Below are positions 43,288 to 53,415 of a DNA stretch of 64,000 nucleotides, piece after piece. Each line of letters begins with the position of its first letter. Position 1 is the stretch's first letter. The stretch spans positions 22,444-86,443 of the forward strand of contig JAPLSQ010000073.1 in assembly GCA_026398535.1 (NCBI GenBank), written 5' to 3'. A program made the position numbers and the translations under genes. The notes beneath the pieces are model-generated. The model worked only from the letters and a program-made list of their open reading frames with translations. It did no database searches and had not been told where the DNA came from. The DNA comes from Candidatus Sumerlaeota bacterium. GTDB taxonomy: Bacteria; Sumerlaeota; Sumerlaeia; Sumerlaeales; Sumerlaeaceae.

Positions 43288-46206
43288 ATGGCGCAAAAAA
43301 AGACAGCTACGGACACATTCAGCTTCGGCCAGACCGAGGGCGCCACGCCGCTCATCCGCCAGTACCAGCATATCAAAACCCAGCATCCTGATCATATCCT
43401 GTTCTTCCGCTGCGGCGACTTTTACGAGATGTTCTTCGAGGACGCAAAAACGGCGGCGCGCGTGCTGGGCATCACGCTAACGAGCCGCGGAACCGACGCC
43501 AACGGGCAACCGATACCGCTGGCCGGCGTGCCCTACCACAGTGTCGAGCCCTATCTCGCGCGCATGATCCGCGCCGGACACCGCGTGGCCATCTGCGAGC
43601 AGATGGAAAATCCCAAACACGCCAAAGGCGTGGTCAAGCGCGAGGTCGTGAGGGTTGTGACGCCGGGAACGGTTCTCGAGGAAAACCTGCTCGACAACAA
43701 GACGAACAACTATCTGGCGGGCCTCATCGCCCAGGACGACGCGTTCGGCCTGGCATCGCTCGATTTTTCAACGGGGCAGTTCGCCATCGCGGAGTTTCAC
43801 GGTCCCGCGGCAGCGGCCGCCTGCGCCAATGAGCTGGCGCGCCTGTCACCCTCGGAAATCATTGTCCCCCGCGATCAGCGCGATCATCTGACAGAAATCT
43901 TCCGGCTGGAGAACAGACCGAAAAACATCGGGCTGATCGCCCCAAATTCCGGCAGTAATGATGTCCAGCCCAAGCATGGGGAACAATCCAATCATCAGCC
44001 CCCGAAAAATGCTGCCAGGATTCAAACCGCGGAATCCGGCGCACAGCGCCCGTTCACGATTGTCACCGTCGATTCCGCCTCGATCTCGCCCTATTCGGCG
44101 CGCGCGGCGCTGTTGCGCCAGCTCGGCGCGCGCGACCTGTCGGGATTCGGCGCGGAGGAAACGCCGCTGGCCGTGTGCGCGGCGGGCGCCGTCCTTGAAT
44201 ACCTGCGGGAGACACAGCGCGCGCCCATGGCGCACCTGAACGAACTGAGCGTTTATCATCCCGGCGATTACATGACCCTCGACGCCACGACGCAACGCTC
44301 GCTGGAACTGGCGGCCAACCTGACGGACGCCACGCGCCGCAACACACTGCTCGAGGCGCTCGACCACACGGCGACGTCGATGGGCGGGCGGCTTCTGCGC
44401 TCATGGCTGCTTCAGCCGCTGCGCGACCACGCACGCGTCAACGAACGCCTTGACGCCGTCGAGATTTTCACGCGCGATTACAGTCTCCGCTCAAAAATGA
44501 CGGAGACGCTGCGCGCCATCAGCGACCTCGAGCGCATCGTGTCGCGCGCCGCGTGCAAGACAGCCAACGCCCGCGATCTCGTCGCGCTGCGCAATTCCCT
44601 GCAAAAGACCCCCGTTCTGCGCGAACTGCTGCTGAACTCAAGCGCGGACGGCGCTGCCCCGCCGCCCAGTGAAACTTCACCCAATCCGGAGGCCAAACCG
44701 CGGCGCTCGTTGCTCGCGCAGCTGCGCGCACAGATCAATCCGCTCGAAGATCTTACGGAATCGCTTGCATGCGCAATCGCTGACGCCGCGCCCATGACCG
44801 TGCGCGAGGGTGGAATGATAAAAACCGGTTTCGACGCGCGATTGGACGAACTGCGCGCGCTGGCGGCGGATTCAAAATCGTGGATCGCCTCGATGCGCCA
44901 GCAGGAAATCGAACGGACGGGCATCGCCAGCCTCAAGATCGGATTCAACAAGGTTTTCGGCTACTACATCGAAATTCCAAAGTCGCAGGCAGGCAAGGCG
45001 CCGCCCGCATACTTCCGCAAGCAAACGCTGGTGAACGCGGAACGCTTCATCACCGAGGAACTCAAGGAGAAGGAGGACATCATCCTCCACGCCGAGGAGC
45101 GGGCGCAGGAGCTTGAATTCGAGATTTTCGAGCAAATGCGCGAGAGCGTTTGCGCGCATGCGCGCGACATACAAAACTCAGCGCGCGCCATCGCGCGGGT
45201 CGACGCGCTTCTGTCGCTCGCGCAGGCGGCCATCGCCGGCAATTATTGCAGACCGTCGTTTCCGGATCAGCAACAACCGGGCGCCAGCGAAAGCGCGGCG
45301 GACAAATCCGGCCCAGCCGGGGAAATCCTGATCATCGACGGCCGCCATCCCGTGATCGAGGCCATCGCCGGCGATCAGCCATTCGTGCCCAACGACGCGC
45401 GGCTCGACAACCGCGAAAACCAAATTCTTATCATCACCGGACCCAACATGGCCGGCAAGAGCACCTACATCCGTCAGGTGGCGCTCATCACGCTCATGGC
45501 GCATGTGGGGTCATTTGTCCCGGCGCGCGAGGCGCGCATCTGCCTTGTTGACCGCATTTTCACGCGCGTGGGCGCGATGGACCAGCTTGCGCGCGGCCAA
45601 AGCACCTTCCTCGTCGAGATGAGCGAAACCGCCAACATCCTCAACAACGCCACGGACAAATCGCTCGTCATCCTCGACGAAATCGGGCGCGGAACCTCCA
45701 CCTACGACGGCCTGTCCATCGCGTGGGCGGTGATCGAATACCTGCACAACACGAAAGGCCGCCGGCCGAAAACGCTTTTTGCCACACACTATCATGAACT
45801 GGCCGATCTTGAGGGCATTCTGCCCCGGGTGAAAAATTACAACGTCGCCGTGCTCGAGGAAGCCGACCGCGTGGCATTCCTCTACAAGATCGTGCGCGGT
45901 TCCACCGACCGCAGCTATGGCATCTATGCCGCGCAGGTGGCGGGTCTGCCGCGCCCGGCCATCGAGCGGGCAAAGCGCATACTCGCCGACCTTGAGGAAG
46001 GCAATGCCGTGCAGGTTGCGGCGGCCAAACACGCCCCGTCGCCGCGCCAACCCCGCGAGCAGGAGCGCCTCGTCCAGCTTACATTGTTCGATGCCCTCGA
46101 AAACCCGGTTCTCGATGAATTGCGCGCGCTCGACCCGAACAAACTCACCCCCATCGACGCGCTCTCCATTCTCGCGCGCCTGGCCGCCGAGGCAAGGAAG
46201 CCTTAG
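43288..46206 (+). CDS. mutS: DNA mismatch repair protein MutS
   Basis: The 972-residue protein recognises mismatches. The start at 43288 gives MAQKKTATDTF; the frame opens at a GTG (43219). The mismatch-binding motif FFRCGDFYEMFFEDA contains the Phe-x-Glu wedge. The ATPase domain near the C-terminus has Walker A GPNMAGKSTYIRQV, Walker B LVILDEIGRGTSTYDG and FATHYHELADLEG. It is over 100 residues longer than E. coli MutS (853) because of polar inserts, for example around 43920-44050 and at 44640-44700. It stands alone, divergent from the oxidoreductase. Confidence 0.96.
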   Translation: MAQKKTATDTFSFGQTEGATPLIRQYQHIKTQHPDHILFFRCGDFYEMFFEDAKTAARVLGITLTSRGTDANGQPIPLAGVPYHSVEPYLARMIRAGHRVAICEQMENPKHAKGVVKREVVRVVTPGTVLEENLLDNKTNNYLAGLIAQDDAFGLASLDFSTGQFAIAEFHGPAAAAACANELARLSPSEIIVPRDQRDHLTEIFRLENRPKNIGLIAPNSGSNDVQPKHGEQSNHQPPKNAARIQTAESGAQRPFTIVTVDSASISPYSARAALLRQLGARDLSGFGAEETPLAVCAAGAVLEYLRETQRAPMAHLNELSVYHPGDYMTLDATTQRSLELAANLTDATRRNTLLEALDHTATSMGGRLLRSWLLQPLRDHARVNERLDAVEIFTRDYSLRSKMTETLRAISDLERIVSRAACKTANARDLVALRNSLQKTPVLRELLLNSSADGAAPPPSETSPNPEAKPRRSLLAQLRAQINPLEDLTESLACAIADAAPMTVREGGMIKTGFDARLDELRALAADSKSWIASMRQQEIERTGIASLKIGFNKVFGYYIEIPKSQAGKAPPAYFRKQTLVNAERFITEELKEKEDIILHAEERAQELEFEIFEQMRESVCAHARDIQNSARAIARVDALLSLAQAAIAGNYCRPSFPDQQQPGASESAADKSGPAGEILIIDGRHPVIEAIAGDQPFVPNDARLDNRENQILIITGPNMAGKSTYIRQVALITLMAHVGSFVPAREARICLVDRIFTRVGAMDQLARGQSTFLVEMSETANILNNATDKSLVILDEIGRGTSTYDGLSIAWAVIEYLHNTKGRRPKTLFATHYHELADLEGILPRVKNYNVAVLEEADRVAFLYKIVRGSTDRSYGIYAAQVAGLPRPAIERAKRILADLEEGNAVQVAAAKHAPSPRQPREQERLVQLTLFDALENPVLDELRALDPNKLTPIDALSILARLAAEARKP

Positions 46207-46233
46207 CCCCGCGGCAGGCGGCGGGCCGCGGTC

Positions 46234-46902
46234 TCACTCGCTTGCGGCGCGCTCGAAGACCGCGCGCAGGCGGCGCGTCTGGTCCGCGATATCGCCGGCG
46301 GTCAAGAGTTCGCGAATCATGGCGACGTTGTGCGCGCCGGCGGCCACAACGTCAACAATGCGCTCCCCGGTGATGCCCCCAATGGCGACCATGGGCAGGG
46401 ATATCGCATGGCGCACCCAGCGGATGAGTGCGGTTCCAACGGGCGGCCACTCGGAAACCTTTGTCCGCGTGGGATAAACCGGCCCCACGCCGATATAATC
46501 CACGGGAAGAAGCTGCGCTGCGAGCGCCTGGGGTTTTGTATGCGTGGACAGACCGATGATTTTCTCCGGACCAAGAATCTCGCGGGCGATGTCCGCGGGA
46601 AAATCGCTCTGCCCCAGATGAACGCCATCGGCGTCCAACTCTCGCGCAAGATAGGGATTGTCGTTCACGATGAAATCGGCGCCATGATCGCGGGTCATCC
46701 GGCGCAGACCGCGCCCGATATCCATCAACTCCTCAAACGTCGATGTCTTGTCGCGGAGTTGAATCACGGCGGCGCCGCCCTCAAGCAATGCGCGCGCCGC
46801 TTCCAAGTGGGGGCGCCCCGCCGCCCGCGCGTCAAGAATCGCGTAGATCCCCCATACGCAACGCCGCCGCGATTCGCTCTTGTTGTCTTTGTTCTCAGTC
46901 AT
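46234..46902 (-). CDS. thiE: Thiamine phosphate synthase
   Basis: ThiE joins the pyrimidine and thiazole halves of thiamine. The (beta/alpha)8 protein has GIYAILDARAAGR, QLRDKTSTFEEL (the arginine binding the pyrimidine pyrophosphate), IVNDNPYLA, DGVHLGQSD, IGLSTHTK, DYIGVGPVYPT and AIGGIT. It is 222 residues from the ATG at 46902; ATG 46911 and an upstream in-frame start (46947) are also open, and the choice is uncertain. No TPP riboswitch was noticed upstream, and no other thiamine genes are near. Confidence 0.94.
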   Translation of the reverse strand: MTENKDNKSESRRRCVWGIYAILDARAAGRPHLEAARALLEGGAAVIQLRDKTSTFEELMDIGRGLRRMTRDHGADFIVNDNPYLARELDADGVHLGQSDFPADIAREILGPEKIIGLSTHTKPQALAAQLLPVDYIGVGPVYPTRTKVSEWPPVGTALIRWVRHAISLPMVAIGGITGERIVDVVAAGAHNVAMIRELLTAGDIADQTRRLRAVFERAASE

Positions 46903-47017
46903 GATCGCCATAAATCCCACAATCACGGTTGAAAATTCAATATTCATCCCCGCTTATGGTTGCGCATGTTCAATGTTGACCGATCATCCGGAGTTGAACA
47001 TCGAAAGGATGGCACAC

Positions 47018-48535
47018 ATGAAGCACCTTATTGGCATCGATATCGGCACGACGGGCGCGAAAAGCGTCCTGATCAACGAGCGCGGGCGGGCGCTCGCTTC
47101 GGACTTCCAGGAATACCCGCTCATGTTGCCGCGGCCCGGATGGGCCGAGCAGAATCCCGAGGACTGGTGGCGCGCGACGGCCGCTTCGTTGCGCAACCTG
47201 CTGGCATTATCCGGCATTGCGCGCTCGTCGCTGGCCGGCGTGTCATTCAGCGGCCAGATGCACGGCCTCGTGTGTCTTGACGATGACTGCCGCGTGCTTC
47301 GGCCCGCTATCCTTTGGTGCGACCAGCGCACCACCGCCGAATGCCGTCTCATTGAGAAAACGCTCGGCGGGCGCGCGCGTGTCATCGCGCTTGCCTCCAA
47401 TCCCGCGCTCGAGGGCTTCACGCTGCCCAAACTCGTCTGGGTGCGCGAGCACGAGCCTGAGGTGTTCAAGGCCGTCCGCAAGGTGCTCCTGCCCAAGGAT
47501 TACATCCGCTGGCGCCTCACCGGCGAGTTTGGCATGGACATGTCGGACGCCGCGGGCACGCTCATGCTCGATGTGAAGAAAAAGAGATGGTCGCGCGAGA
47601 TCATGCGCGGCCTTGATCTGGACATGAGCCTTCTGCCGCCCCTTGGCGAATCACCCGGCATCGCCGGCGCGGTCACGAGCGAAGCCGCACGTGAGACCGG
47701 TCTGCCCGAGGGCCTGCCCGTGGCCTTTGGCGGCGCCGACAACACATGCGCCGCGGTTGGCAATGGCGTGATTGAGGAGGGCATCGTGGCGGTCTCCATC
47801 GGCACGAGCGGCACAGTGATCGCCCCCACGAGCGCGCCGGTGCGCGACAAACTGGGCCGCGCGCACACTTTCAACCACTCCGTGCCCGAGTTGTGGTACG
47901 TCATGGGCGTCATGCAGGCCGCCGGGCTGAGCCTCAAATGGCTGCGCGACACTTTCGGCGGGCTGGAGCGCGCCATGGCAGCCGAGACGGGCATCGACGC
48001 CTACGAGTTCCTGTGCGCTGGCGCGGGCGCCGTGCCGCCCGGCGCGGAGGGGCTCATCTGGCTGCCTTACCTTAACGGCGAGCGCACGCCGCATCTCGAT
48101 CCCCATGCGCGCGGCGTGCTCTTTGGCATCTCTCCGCGCCACGGCAGGGCGCACGTCGTACGGGCTGTGCTCGAGGGCGTTGTCTTCGGATTGCGCGACT
48201 CGCTCGAGATCATCCGGTCGCTGAAAATACCAATCAACGAAATCCGACTCACTGGCGGCGGAGCAAAAAGCGCCATCTGGCGCCAGATTCAGGCCGACGT
48301 GTTCGGCCAGCCCGTCGTCACCATCAATGTCGAGGAAGGGCCGGCGTTCGGCGCCGCAATCATCGCGGGCGTGGGCACGGGCGTGTTCGCAAGCTTCAAG
48401 CAGGCCGCCAGCCGCATCATCAAGGTCTCGCGCGAGATCAAACCCGATCCCCGCAACAGCGCGGCTTATGAGAAAAGCTATCGGTTATTTAAGAAACTCT
48501 ACGCGGACCTGAAGGATGACTTCGCCAGCATTTAG
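47018..48535 (+). CDS. xylB: Xylulokinase
   Basis: The FGGY-family kinase phosphorylates D-xylulose to feed the pentose phosphate pathway. The 505-residue protein starts MKHLIGIDIGTTGAKSVL, with GAAAGGA about 9 nt upstream. Family features are GVSFSGQMHGLVCLD (sugar contact region), ILWCDQRTTAEC, GGADNTCAAVGNGV, VSIGTSGTVIAP, LPYLNGERTPHLDP and LTGGGAKSAIWRQI near the ATP site. The SGQMHG segment is typical of xylulokinases. It fits with the GH43 and possible xylosidase genes, but no xylose isomerase or transporter is in view. Confidence 0.93.
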   Translation: MKHLIGIDIGTTGAKSVLINERGRALASDFQEYPLMLPRPGWAEQNPEDWWRATAASLRNLLALSGIARSSLAGVSFSGQMHGLVCLDDDCRVLRPAILWCDQRTTAECRLIEKTLGGRARVIALASNPALEGFTLPKLVWVREHEPEVFKAVRKVLLPKDYIRWRLTGEFGMDMSDAAGTLMLDVKKKRWSREIMRGLDLDMSLLPPLGESPGIAGAVTSEAARETGLPEGLPVAFGGADNTCAAVGNGVIEEGIVAVSIGTSGTVIAPTSAPVRDKLGRAHTFNHSVPELWYVMGVMQAAGLSLKWLRDTFGGLERAMAAETGIDAYEFLCAGAGAVPPGAEGLIWLPYLNGERTPHLDPHARGVLFGISPRHGRAHVVRAVLEGVVFGLRDSLEIIRSLKIPINEIRLTGGGAKSAIWRQIQADVFGQPVVTINVEEGPAFGAAIIAGVGTGVFASFKQAASRIIKVSREIKPDPRNSAAYEKSYRLFKKLYADLKDDFASI

Positions 48536-48555
48536 AGTCTCTTCTTCAAATCCGA

Positions 48556-50526
48556 TCAGTTCAGCCTTATCGGCCCAGCGAGCGGATTGGGACGGTCGAG
48601 GAACGTGCGGCACCACGTTTCGAGCATGATCAGCTCCCAGATGCGGTAATGGTGGTTCTGGCTTCCGCGGATGTGCTGGTCGAGCATGCGCCTGACATAG
48701 TCGTAATCAAAGAAACCGCGCGATCGCGCGCGATCGCCCAGCAGGAATTCCTCGGCCAGCGGGCGAAGCTCGCCCCTGACCCATTCCCCGATCGGCACGC
48801 CAAAGCCGGTTTTGGGGCGGTTGAGAAATTCCCCGGTGAAAAATGTCGCGGCGGCTTTCTTAAGCACGGGCTTGAGGGTGTTGTTCTTGAACCTGACCGC
48901 GGCGGGAAGGCGCGCGGCAAATTCCATGATGCTTTGATCGAGCAGGGGCGCGTGCCCCTCCAAACATGACGCGCTCAGCATGCGCTCAACCTTTGGAATG
49001 AGCGCGCCGGGCAGGTAGAGCGAGATGTCGGAAAATGTCATCCGGTCGATCCATGCGCGCCCCGGGACGAGGTTCATGAGGTCAACGGTCATCTGCTCCG
49101 AGTCGGACTCGGGCAGACTCAGAATGCCGCGGTGATGCGGCGCAAGAATAGCGCGCCGCTGATAGCCGCGGAAAATGACCATGGTCTGCGTGTAGAGCCT
49201 CGCATCGCCCATCAGCGTCGCGTGGTTCACATAAGAGAGCAGTTCGGCCTTGGCGATGCCGGGAAACGCGCGCGCCAGTGCAGCAAACGGCGCGTCCGCC
49301 ATGGCGCGAAGCGGGCGCGGAATCATGCGGTAACGGTTGAACGCCCTGAAACCAAGGTAGCGCGCGTAACCGGCGAAACTCTCATCGCCGCCATCGCCGT
49401 TGAGCGCCACATCCACGTGCTCGCGCGTCAGTTTGCACAGATAATAGGTCGCGATGCCGCTGCTGTCGGCCATGGGCTCATCGAAATACCACGCGAGATC
49501 GCCGAGACATTCGAGCGCGTTGGGCCGCACGATGAACTCGTGGTGGTCGGTGGCGAACTGCCGTGCCACCTGGCGCGCATAAGGCAGCTCGTTGAATTCC
49601 TGTTCGCGGAATCCGATGGAAAAGGTTTTAAGATCGCCCGTCACATGGCGGCGCGCGATAGCCACAATCGTCGAGGAATCCACGCCGCCGCTCAGATGGC
49701 AGCCGATTTTCCCGCCCGCGGCGAGCCGCGCCCTGACGGCTTCATCGATGAGAGCCAGCGACTCCTCCACCGCCTCATCGTCGCCGATCGGGCGCTTGGG
49801 TTCATACTCGAGCTGCCAGTATCTCCGCGCCTCAATATTGCCGTCCTGGTATGTCAGCCAGTGCGCCGGAGGCAGCTTGCGCGCGCCCTCGAAAATGGAC
49901 CGCGGATGGGGAACATACTGGAAGGCGAGATAATGGTTGAGCGCCATGATGTCCACGCGCTTCACAAACGCGGGATCGGCCAGGAAGGATTTGACCTCGC
50001 TTGCGAAGAGCAGCGCCTCATCAGGAGCGCCCGGCCGCAGATGGGCGTAAAAGAGCGGCTTCATGCCGATGCGGTCGCGGACAAGATGGAGAGCGCCGAG
50101 GCGGGCATCGCAGACGGCAAACACATACACGCCGCGCATTTTTACCGCGACGCCCTTCCCCCACTCCTCGTAACCCCTCAGGACAATTTCGGCCTCCGAG
50201 CCGGAAACGAACGCGTGTCCTGACGCGGCAAGCTGTTTTTTCAGATCCGGCGCATTGAAGACGCGGCCGTGAAGCACGAGCACAACCGACCCGTCACCAT
50301 TGCAGACAGGCTGATCCGGCGGCGGCGCAGCAGGATGGGAAAATGTCCTGCAGCCAAATCCAAGGTACGCCCTTGTGTGGAAGCGCGCCCCTTTTGGAAT
50401 CTCCGGGGAAAAACACCCCAGCATCCCGCGGACAACAGCTTCATCGACTTCAATATCTTTATTCCTGCAAACTTTACCGGCGATGCCATAAACAGGCACG
50501 GTCTCAACAGTCGATTGATCAGCCAC
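48556..50526 (-). CDS. Asparagine synthetase B homologue lacking the catalytic cysteine
   Basis: The start is the GTG at 50526, because AAAGGAG lies 6 nt upstream; a TTG at 50556 also opens the frame. The 656-residue protein has the AsnB layout: an N-terminal Ntn-hydrolase domain (about 10-220) and an ATP-pyrophosphatase domain (about 250-590) with CHLSGGVDSSTIVAIARR, FDEPMADSSGIATYYL and NGDGGDESFAGYARY. In active glutamine-dependent enzymes the domain starts MCGIAG with Cys as the first mature residue. Here the same motif reads YGIAG, preceded by about a dozen residues, so the glutaminase site should be dead. It may use free ammonia, or amidate or condense another substrate. Confidence 0.88.
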   Translation of the reverse strand: MADQSTVETVPVYGIAGKVCRNKDIEVDEAVVRGMLGCFSPEIPKGARFHTRAYLGFGCRTFSHPAAPPPDQPVCNGDGSVVLVLHGRVFNAPDLKKQLAASGHAFVSGSEAEIVLRGYEEWGKGVAVKMRGVYVFAVCDARLGALHLVRDRIGMKPLFYAHLRPGAPDEALLFASEVKSFLADPAFVKRVDIMALNHYLAFQYVPHPRSIFEGARKLPPAHWLTYQDGNIEARRYWQLEYEPKRPIGDDEAVEESLALIDEAVRARLAAGGKIGCHLSGGVDSSTIVAIARRHVTGDLKTFSIGFREQEFNELPYARQVARQFATDHHEFIVRPNALECLGDLAWYFDEPMADSSGIATYYLCKLTREHVDVALNGDGGDESFAGYARYLGFRAFNRYRMIPRPLRAMADAPFAALARAFPGIAKAELLSYVNHATLMGDARLYTQTMVIFRGYQRRAILAPHHRGILSLPESDSEQMTVDLMNLVPGRAWIDRMTFSDISLYLPGALIPKVERMLSASCLEGHAPLLDQSIMEFAARLPAAVRFKNNTLKPVLKKAAATFFTGEFLNRPKTGFGVPIGEWVRGELRPLAEEFLLGDRARSRGFFDYDYVRRMLDQHIRGSQNHHYRIWELIMLETWCRTFLDRPNPLAGPIRLN

Positions 50527-50532
50527 TTCACA

Positions 50533-50539
50533 CTCCTTT
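50533..50539 (-). promoter_or_regulatory. Strong ribosome binding site fixing the asparagine-synthetase start
   Basis: On the minus strand AAAGGAG lies 6 nt before the GTG at 50526. This supports that start over the TTG at 50556 and means the protein does not begin directly with the YGIAG motif. Confidence 0.75.
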
Positions 50540-50568
50540 AAATCGGGAACGGTCAACCAAGTGAGAAA

Positions 50569-53352
50569 TCAATTCGCCTGGTCGGCCGGTTCTTCAACAC
50601 GAATATGCGCCGGGCCGATCAGTCCGCTGACGCGCCGCTCCGGTGTGTCGCCGCCGAGGTTGAACGGCTGATCGTCCAGTTCGACAAATTGCGCGTGATG
50701 GTTCGCGAGGGTGTTCGCCACCGACACGCGCAGACTGTTCCTGCCCGCCGATACGAACCCGGTGATGTCGAGCCGGTAGGGTTCAAAGAAAACAATCCCG
50801 GCATCCTGCCCGTTGACCCGCACCTTCGCGGTCAATCCGACGCGCCCGAGATCAAGCACCACGCGCCGGCCCGCTGCGGGCTGCCGCTCAAGATCGAAGA
50901 TTGTCTCATAATGCCCGATGCCGGAAAAATACGGCAATCCCTGTTGCGACCAGTCGCCCAGCGCAATTTCCGCCGGAAAAGCCCGCGTCCCGCCGGTCTT
51001 GCTGGTCCATCCGTTGTGATCCGCCGGGAAATTCCATGACACATGCTCCCGCAGGAGGGTGTTCTCAACCTCGAATCGCCATTTATCGGGCAGTTTCACT
51101 TCACGCACAACTTTCCAATCCGTTCTCACGGTCATGGCGCTTTTTTTCGGGCGCAGGACAATTGCTTTCGCTTCGAAAGGCGCAAAATCCAGAGCCAGCG
51201 CCGTGCGCCCATCATCATGCTGGAATTTGCCCAGAGCCTCGATGCGCCCGGTGACAGGGTCCCAGTCCTCCGGATAACCCTTTGCGCCAAGGCTCACTTG
51301 GGCCAATTGGCGCTGATCAGAATTGTTGAACAGGATGTACAGCTCCGCGTCATTCAGACGGCGATGCCACGCATAAATATTTGCGCCAGCGGCGGCCTCG
51401 AGATCGGGCTTGACGACCTCGCGCATCATGACGGCGGCCTCCAGCGGGGTTGGCGCGAATCCCGCGCGCCCGCCGCCGGGGCCGATGCCCGTGTTCCACG
51501 CCTTTTCGCCAGCCCGCACCGCTCCGAGCGCATCGCCAAACAAGTCCGCCAATTGCGCCGCCAGTTGCGGATCGTTGCTGCCGGCCTCATAGGAATGAGC
51601 GGGCAGCGATCCCGTGAATATGACCGCGCCGCCAGCCCGCGCAAGGTCGAGGCAGCGCGCAACTGTGGCGCGCCGCGCGGCGTCCTGGCGCGGAAGGATC
51701 AGAACTTCAAATGTTTCCGCGGATGCCGCCAGCCGCCCGCTGCGCACCACGGCATGATCAAGCAGCGCCTCATCGTCGAGAATGTCATAATCATAGCCCG
51801 CCGCGCGCATCGCATCGCCCAGCGCGTTGTACTCCTTGCTCCGCTCCTTGAGCAGGGCGTGATCCCAGCAGTGACTCCAGATGTCCACGCTCGGATAAGC
51901 CAGCACCGCCTGCGCCACGTGACCCCCGCCGGATGTCAGGGCGCACATGCGCGCCTCGTAATCCGCGAATCCGCGGAAATGGTCCCACCACGGCTGCTGG
52001 TAGCTGATGCCCGGCGGGAAAAAGCTGGCGCGCCCCCGGCCGCGCAGCGAATACTTGTAGGTGATGGGAATCTGCATGTTGATGCCGTTGACATGCTCCC
52101 AGTTCACGATGCGCCGCATCTGCTGAAACGGCAGCCCCCACCCCGCCGCCGCGAAAGATTCGCACCATGTGCGCGGCCGCCCCATCAAATGAGCCATCGA
52201 GGTGGCATACTTGGGCGTCGTCGAGGGCAGGTGCTGAAACCCGTCAAAGGGATGAATCCAGTCGATGCCCGGGATGTGCATGTGGCGGTAATGGCGCACA
52301 ATGTTGCCGCCCTGCTGCGCCAGGTGATTCATGAAATCTTCCTCGACGACAAGGTGCCCCGACGACAGCAACCCGCGCTCCTCGCAATAATCATAGATCT
52401 GCTTGAAGTAATTTTCGCTGTAAAGGCGGCAACAGGTTTCCAAATAAAGGCAGCGGAAGCGGAGAGCCTCGCGCCCGTCATCGTGGTAAAGCAGGGGAAG
52501 GAATCGCCGGGCATCGCAACCATGTTGCGCCTTGAAAGCGTCAAGAACCGCCGGCGTGTAAGGCATCGACGGATACCAGTCAAAGCGGCCGCCCCATTCG
52601 ATCATCGCATAGGAAAAGGCGGGCTCATCGGTGAAGAAACCCGTGATGGAGCGCCCCTTTTCCTTGAGGCGGCGGTAATGGCCATCGTAAACCCAATCGA
52701 TGAATTTCGCCATGGCGTCACGGTCCATGAGGTCGCCATACCCGTCAATGAAAATGCCCTTGCCCGCGATGGCCGTATACACCGTCACCACCCAGACGCC
52801 ATTGTCGGGCGTTTCCCATGTGACCGCGCCATCGCGCATGCGGTCCGAAATGTCGGCCAGCGACGACGCGTCGATGACGCCCTCGTGCTCGCGGTGGGCG
52901 ACGGCCGCCACGAAAATGCCCGGGCCAACGTCCACGCTCACCGGTCCCGCGCTTGTAAAGCGGCTCTCGACCGGTTTCAGATATTTCCACATGGTCTCGG
53001 GATATTTTTCGGGGAGCAGTCCCCCCACCGAACCGCTCGGCCAGTCCTCATCATCATACACCCAGAACTGGATGCCCTCGTCGTCGCATGCCTCGGCCAT
53101 CCAGTCAACGGCCTGCCACCACCAGTCCGACGTGAATTTCCGCGGCGCCTGGTCGTGAAAACATTCACAAATCGAGAAAATGCCGCCGCATCCCTGCTCC
53201 TTGAGCGACTTGATCTGCCATCGTATTTCCCCGCGATCGACCTCATCATTGACCCGGAACAACGGGATCATGCGGTATCCGTTTGAGGGATTGCGGAATT
53301 CCTTTTCGAGGGACTGACTGTCCAAGAGCGCGGTTGAGTTGAATTCGTTCAT
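50569..53352 (-). CDS. GH106-like alpha-L-rhamnosidase
   Basis: The 927-residue protein resembles large GH106-type enzymes. An N-terminal catalytic region has MIPLFRVNDEVDRGEIRWQIK, GFFTDEPAFSYA (acidic DEP motif), TSMAHLMGRPRTWCE and a long barrel-like domain. Residues about 790-920 form a galactose-binding-like sandwich (YETIFDLER, VRVNGQDAGIVFFEPYRLDIT). No signal peptide is evident from the ATG at 53352; a frame extension to 53487 contains the palindromic repeat and is unlikely to be coding. The divergent rhamnulokinase supports a role in rhamnoside use. It could instead belong to a neighbouring clade of unclassified hydrolases. Confidence 0.75.
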   Translation of the reverse strand: MNEFNSTALLDSQSLEKEFRNPSNGYRMIPLFRVNDEVDRGEIRWQIKSLKEQGCGGIFSICECFHDQAPRKFTSDWWWQAVDWMAEACDDEGIQFWVYDDEDWPSGSVGGLLPEKYPETMWKYLKPVESRFTSAGPVSVDVGPGIFVAAVAHREHEGVIDASSLADISDRMRDGAVTWETPDNGVWVVTVYTAIAGKGIFIDGYGDLMDRDAMAKFIDWVYDGHYRRLKEKGRSITGFFTDEPAFSYAMIEWGGRFDWYPSMPYTPAVLDAFKAQHGCDARRFLPLLYHDDGREALRFRCLYLETCCRLYSENYFKQIYDYCEERGLLSSGHLVVEEDFMNHLAQQGGNIVRHYRHMHIPGIDWIHPFDGFQHLPSTTPKYATSMAHLMGRPRTWCESFAAAGWGLPFQQMRRIVNWEHVNGINMQIPITYKYSLRGRGRASFFPPGISYQQPWWDHFRGFADYEARMCALTSGGGHVAQAVLAYPSVDIWSHCWDHALLKERSKEYNALGDAMRAAGYDYDILDDEALLDHAVVRSGRLAASAETFEVLILPRQDAARRATVARCLDLARAGGAVIFTGSLPAHSYEAGSNDPQLAAQLADLFGDALGAVRAGEKAWNTGIGPGGGRAGFAPTPLEAAVMMREVVKPDLEAAAGANIYAWHRRLNDAELYILFNNSDQRQLAQVSLGAKGYPEDWDPVTGRIEALGKFQHDDGRTALALDFAPFEAKAIVLRPKKSAMTVRTDWKVVREVKLPDKWRFEVENTLLREHVSWNFPADHNGWTSKTGGTRAFPAEIALGDWSQQGLPYFSGIGHYETIFDLERQPAAGRRVVLDLGRVGLTAKVRVNGQDAGIVFFEPYRLDITGFVSAGRNSLRVSVANTLANHHAQFVELDDQPFNLGGDTPERRVSGLIGPAHIRVEEPADQAN

Positions 53353-53415
53353 AGCGGTAGGAAGCTTTCGGCGGATTGTGCTTGAAACGCAACAAAAAGA
53401 CGATCCACTTGGAGC

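Noticed and set aside
51043..53286. 747-codon plus-strand frame opposite the GH106 gene
   Set aside because: It is antisense to a clear enzyme, has shadow composition (Arg/His/Pro-rich) and no domain. Other long antisense frames, such as 49132-50223 and 31333-32181, were rejected likewise.
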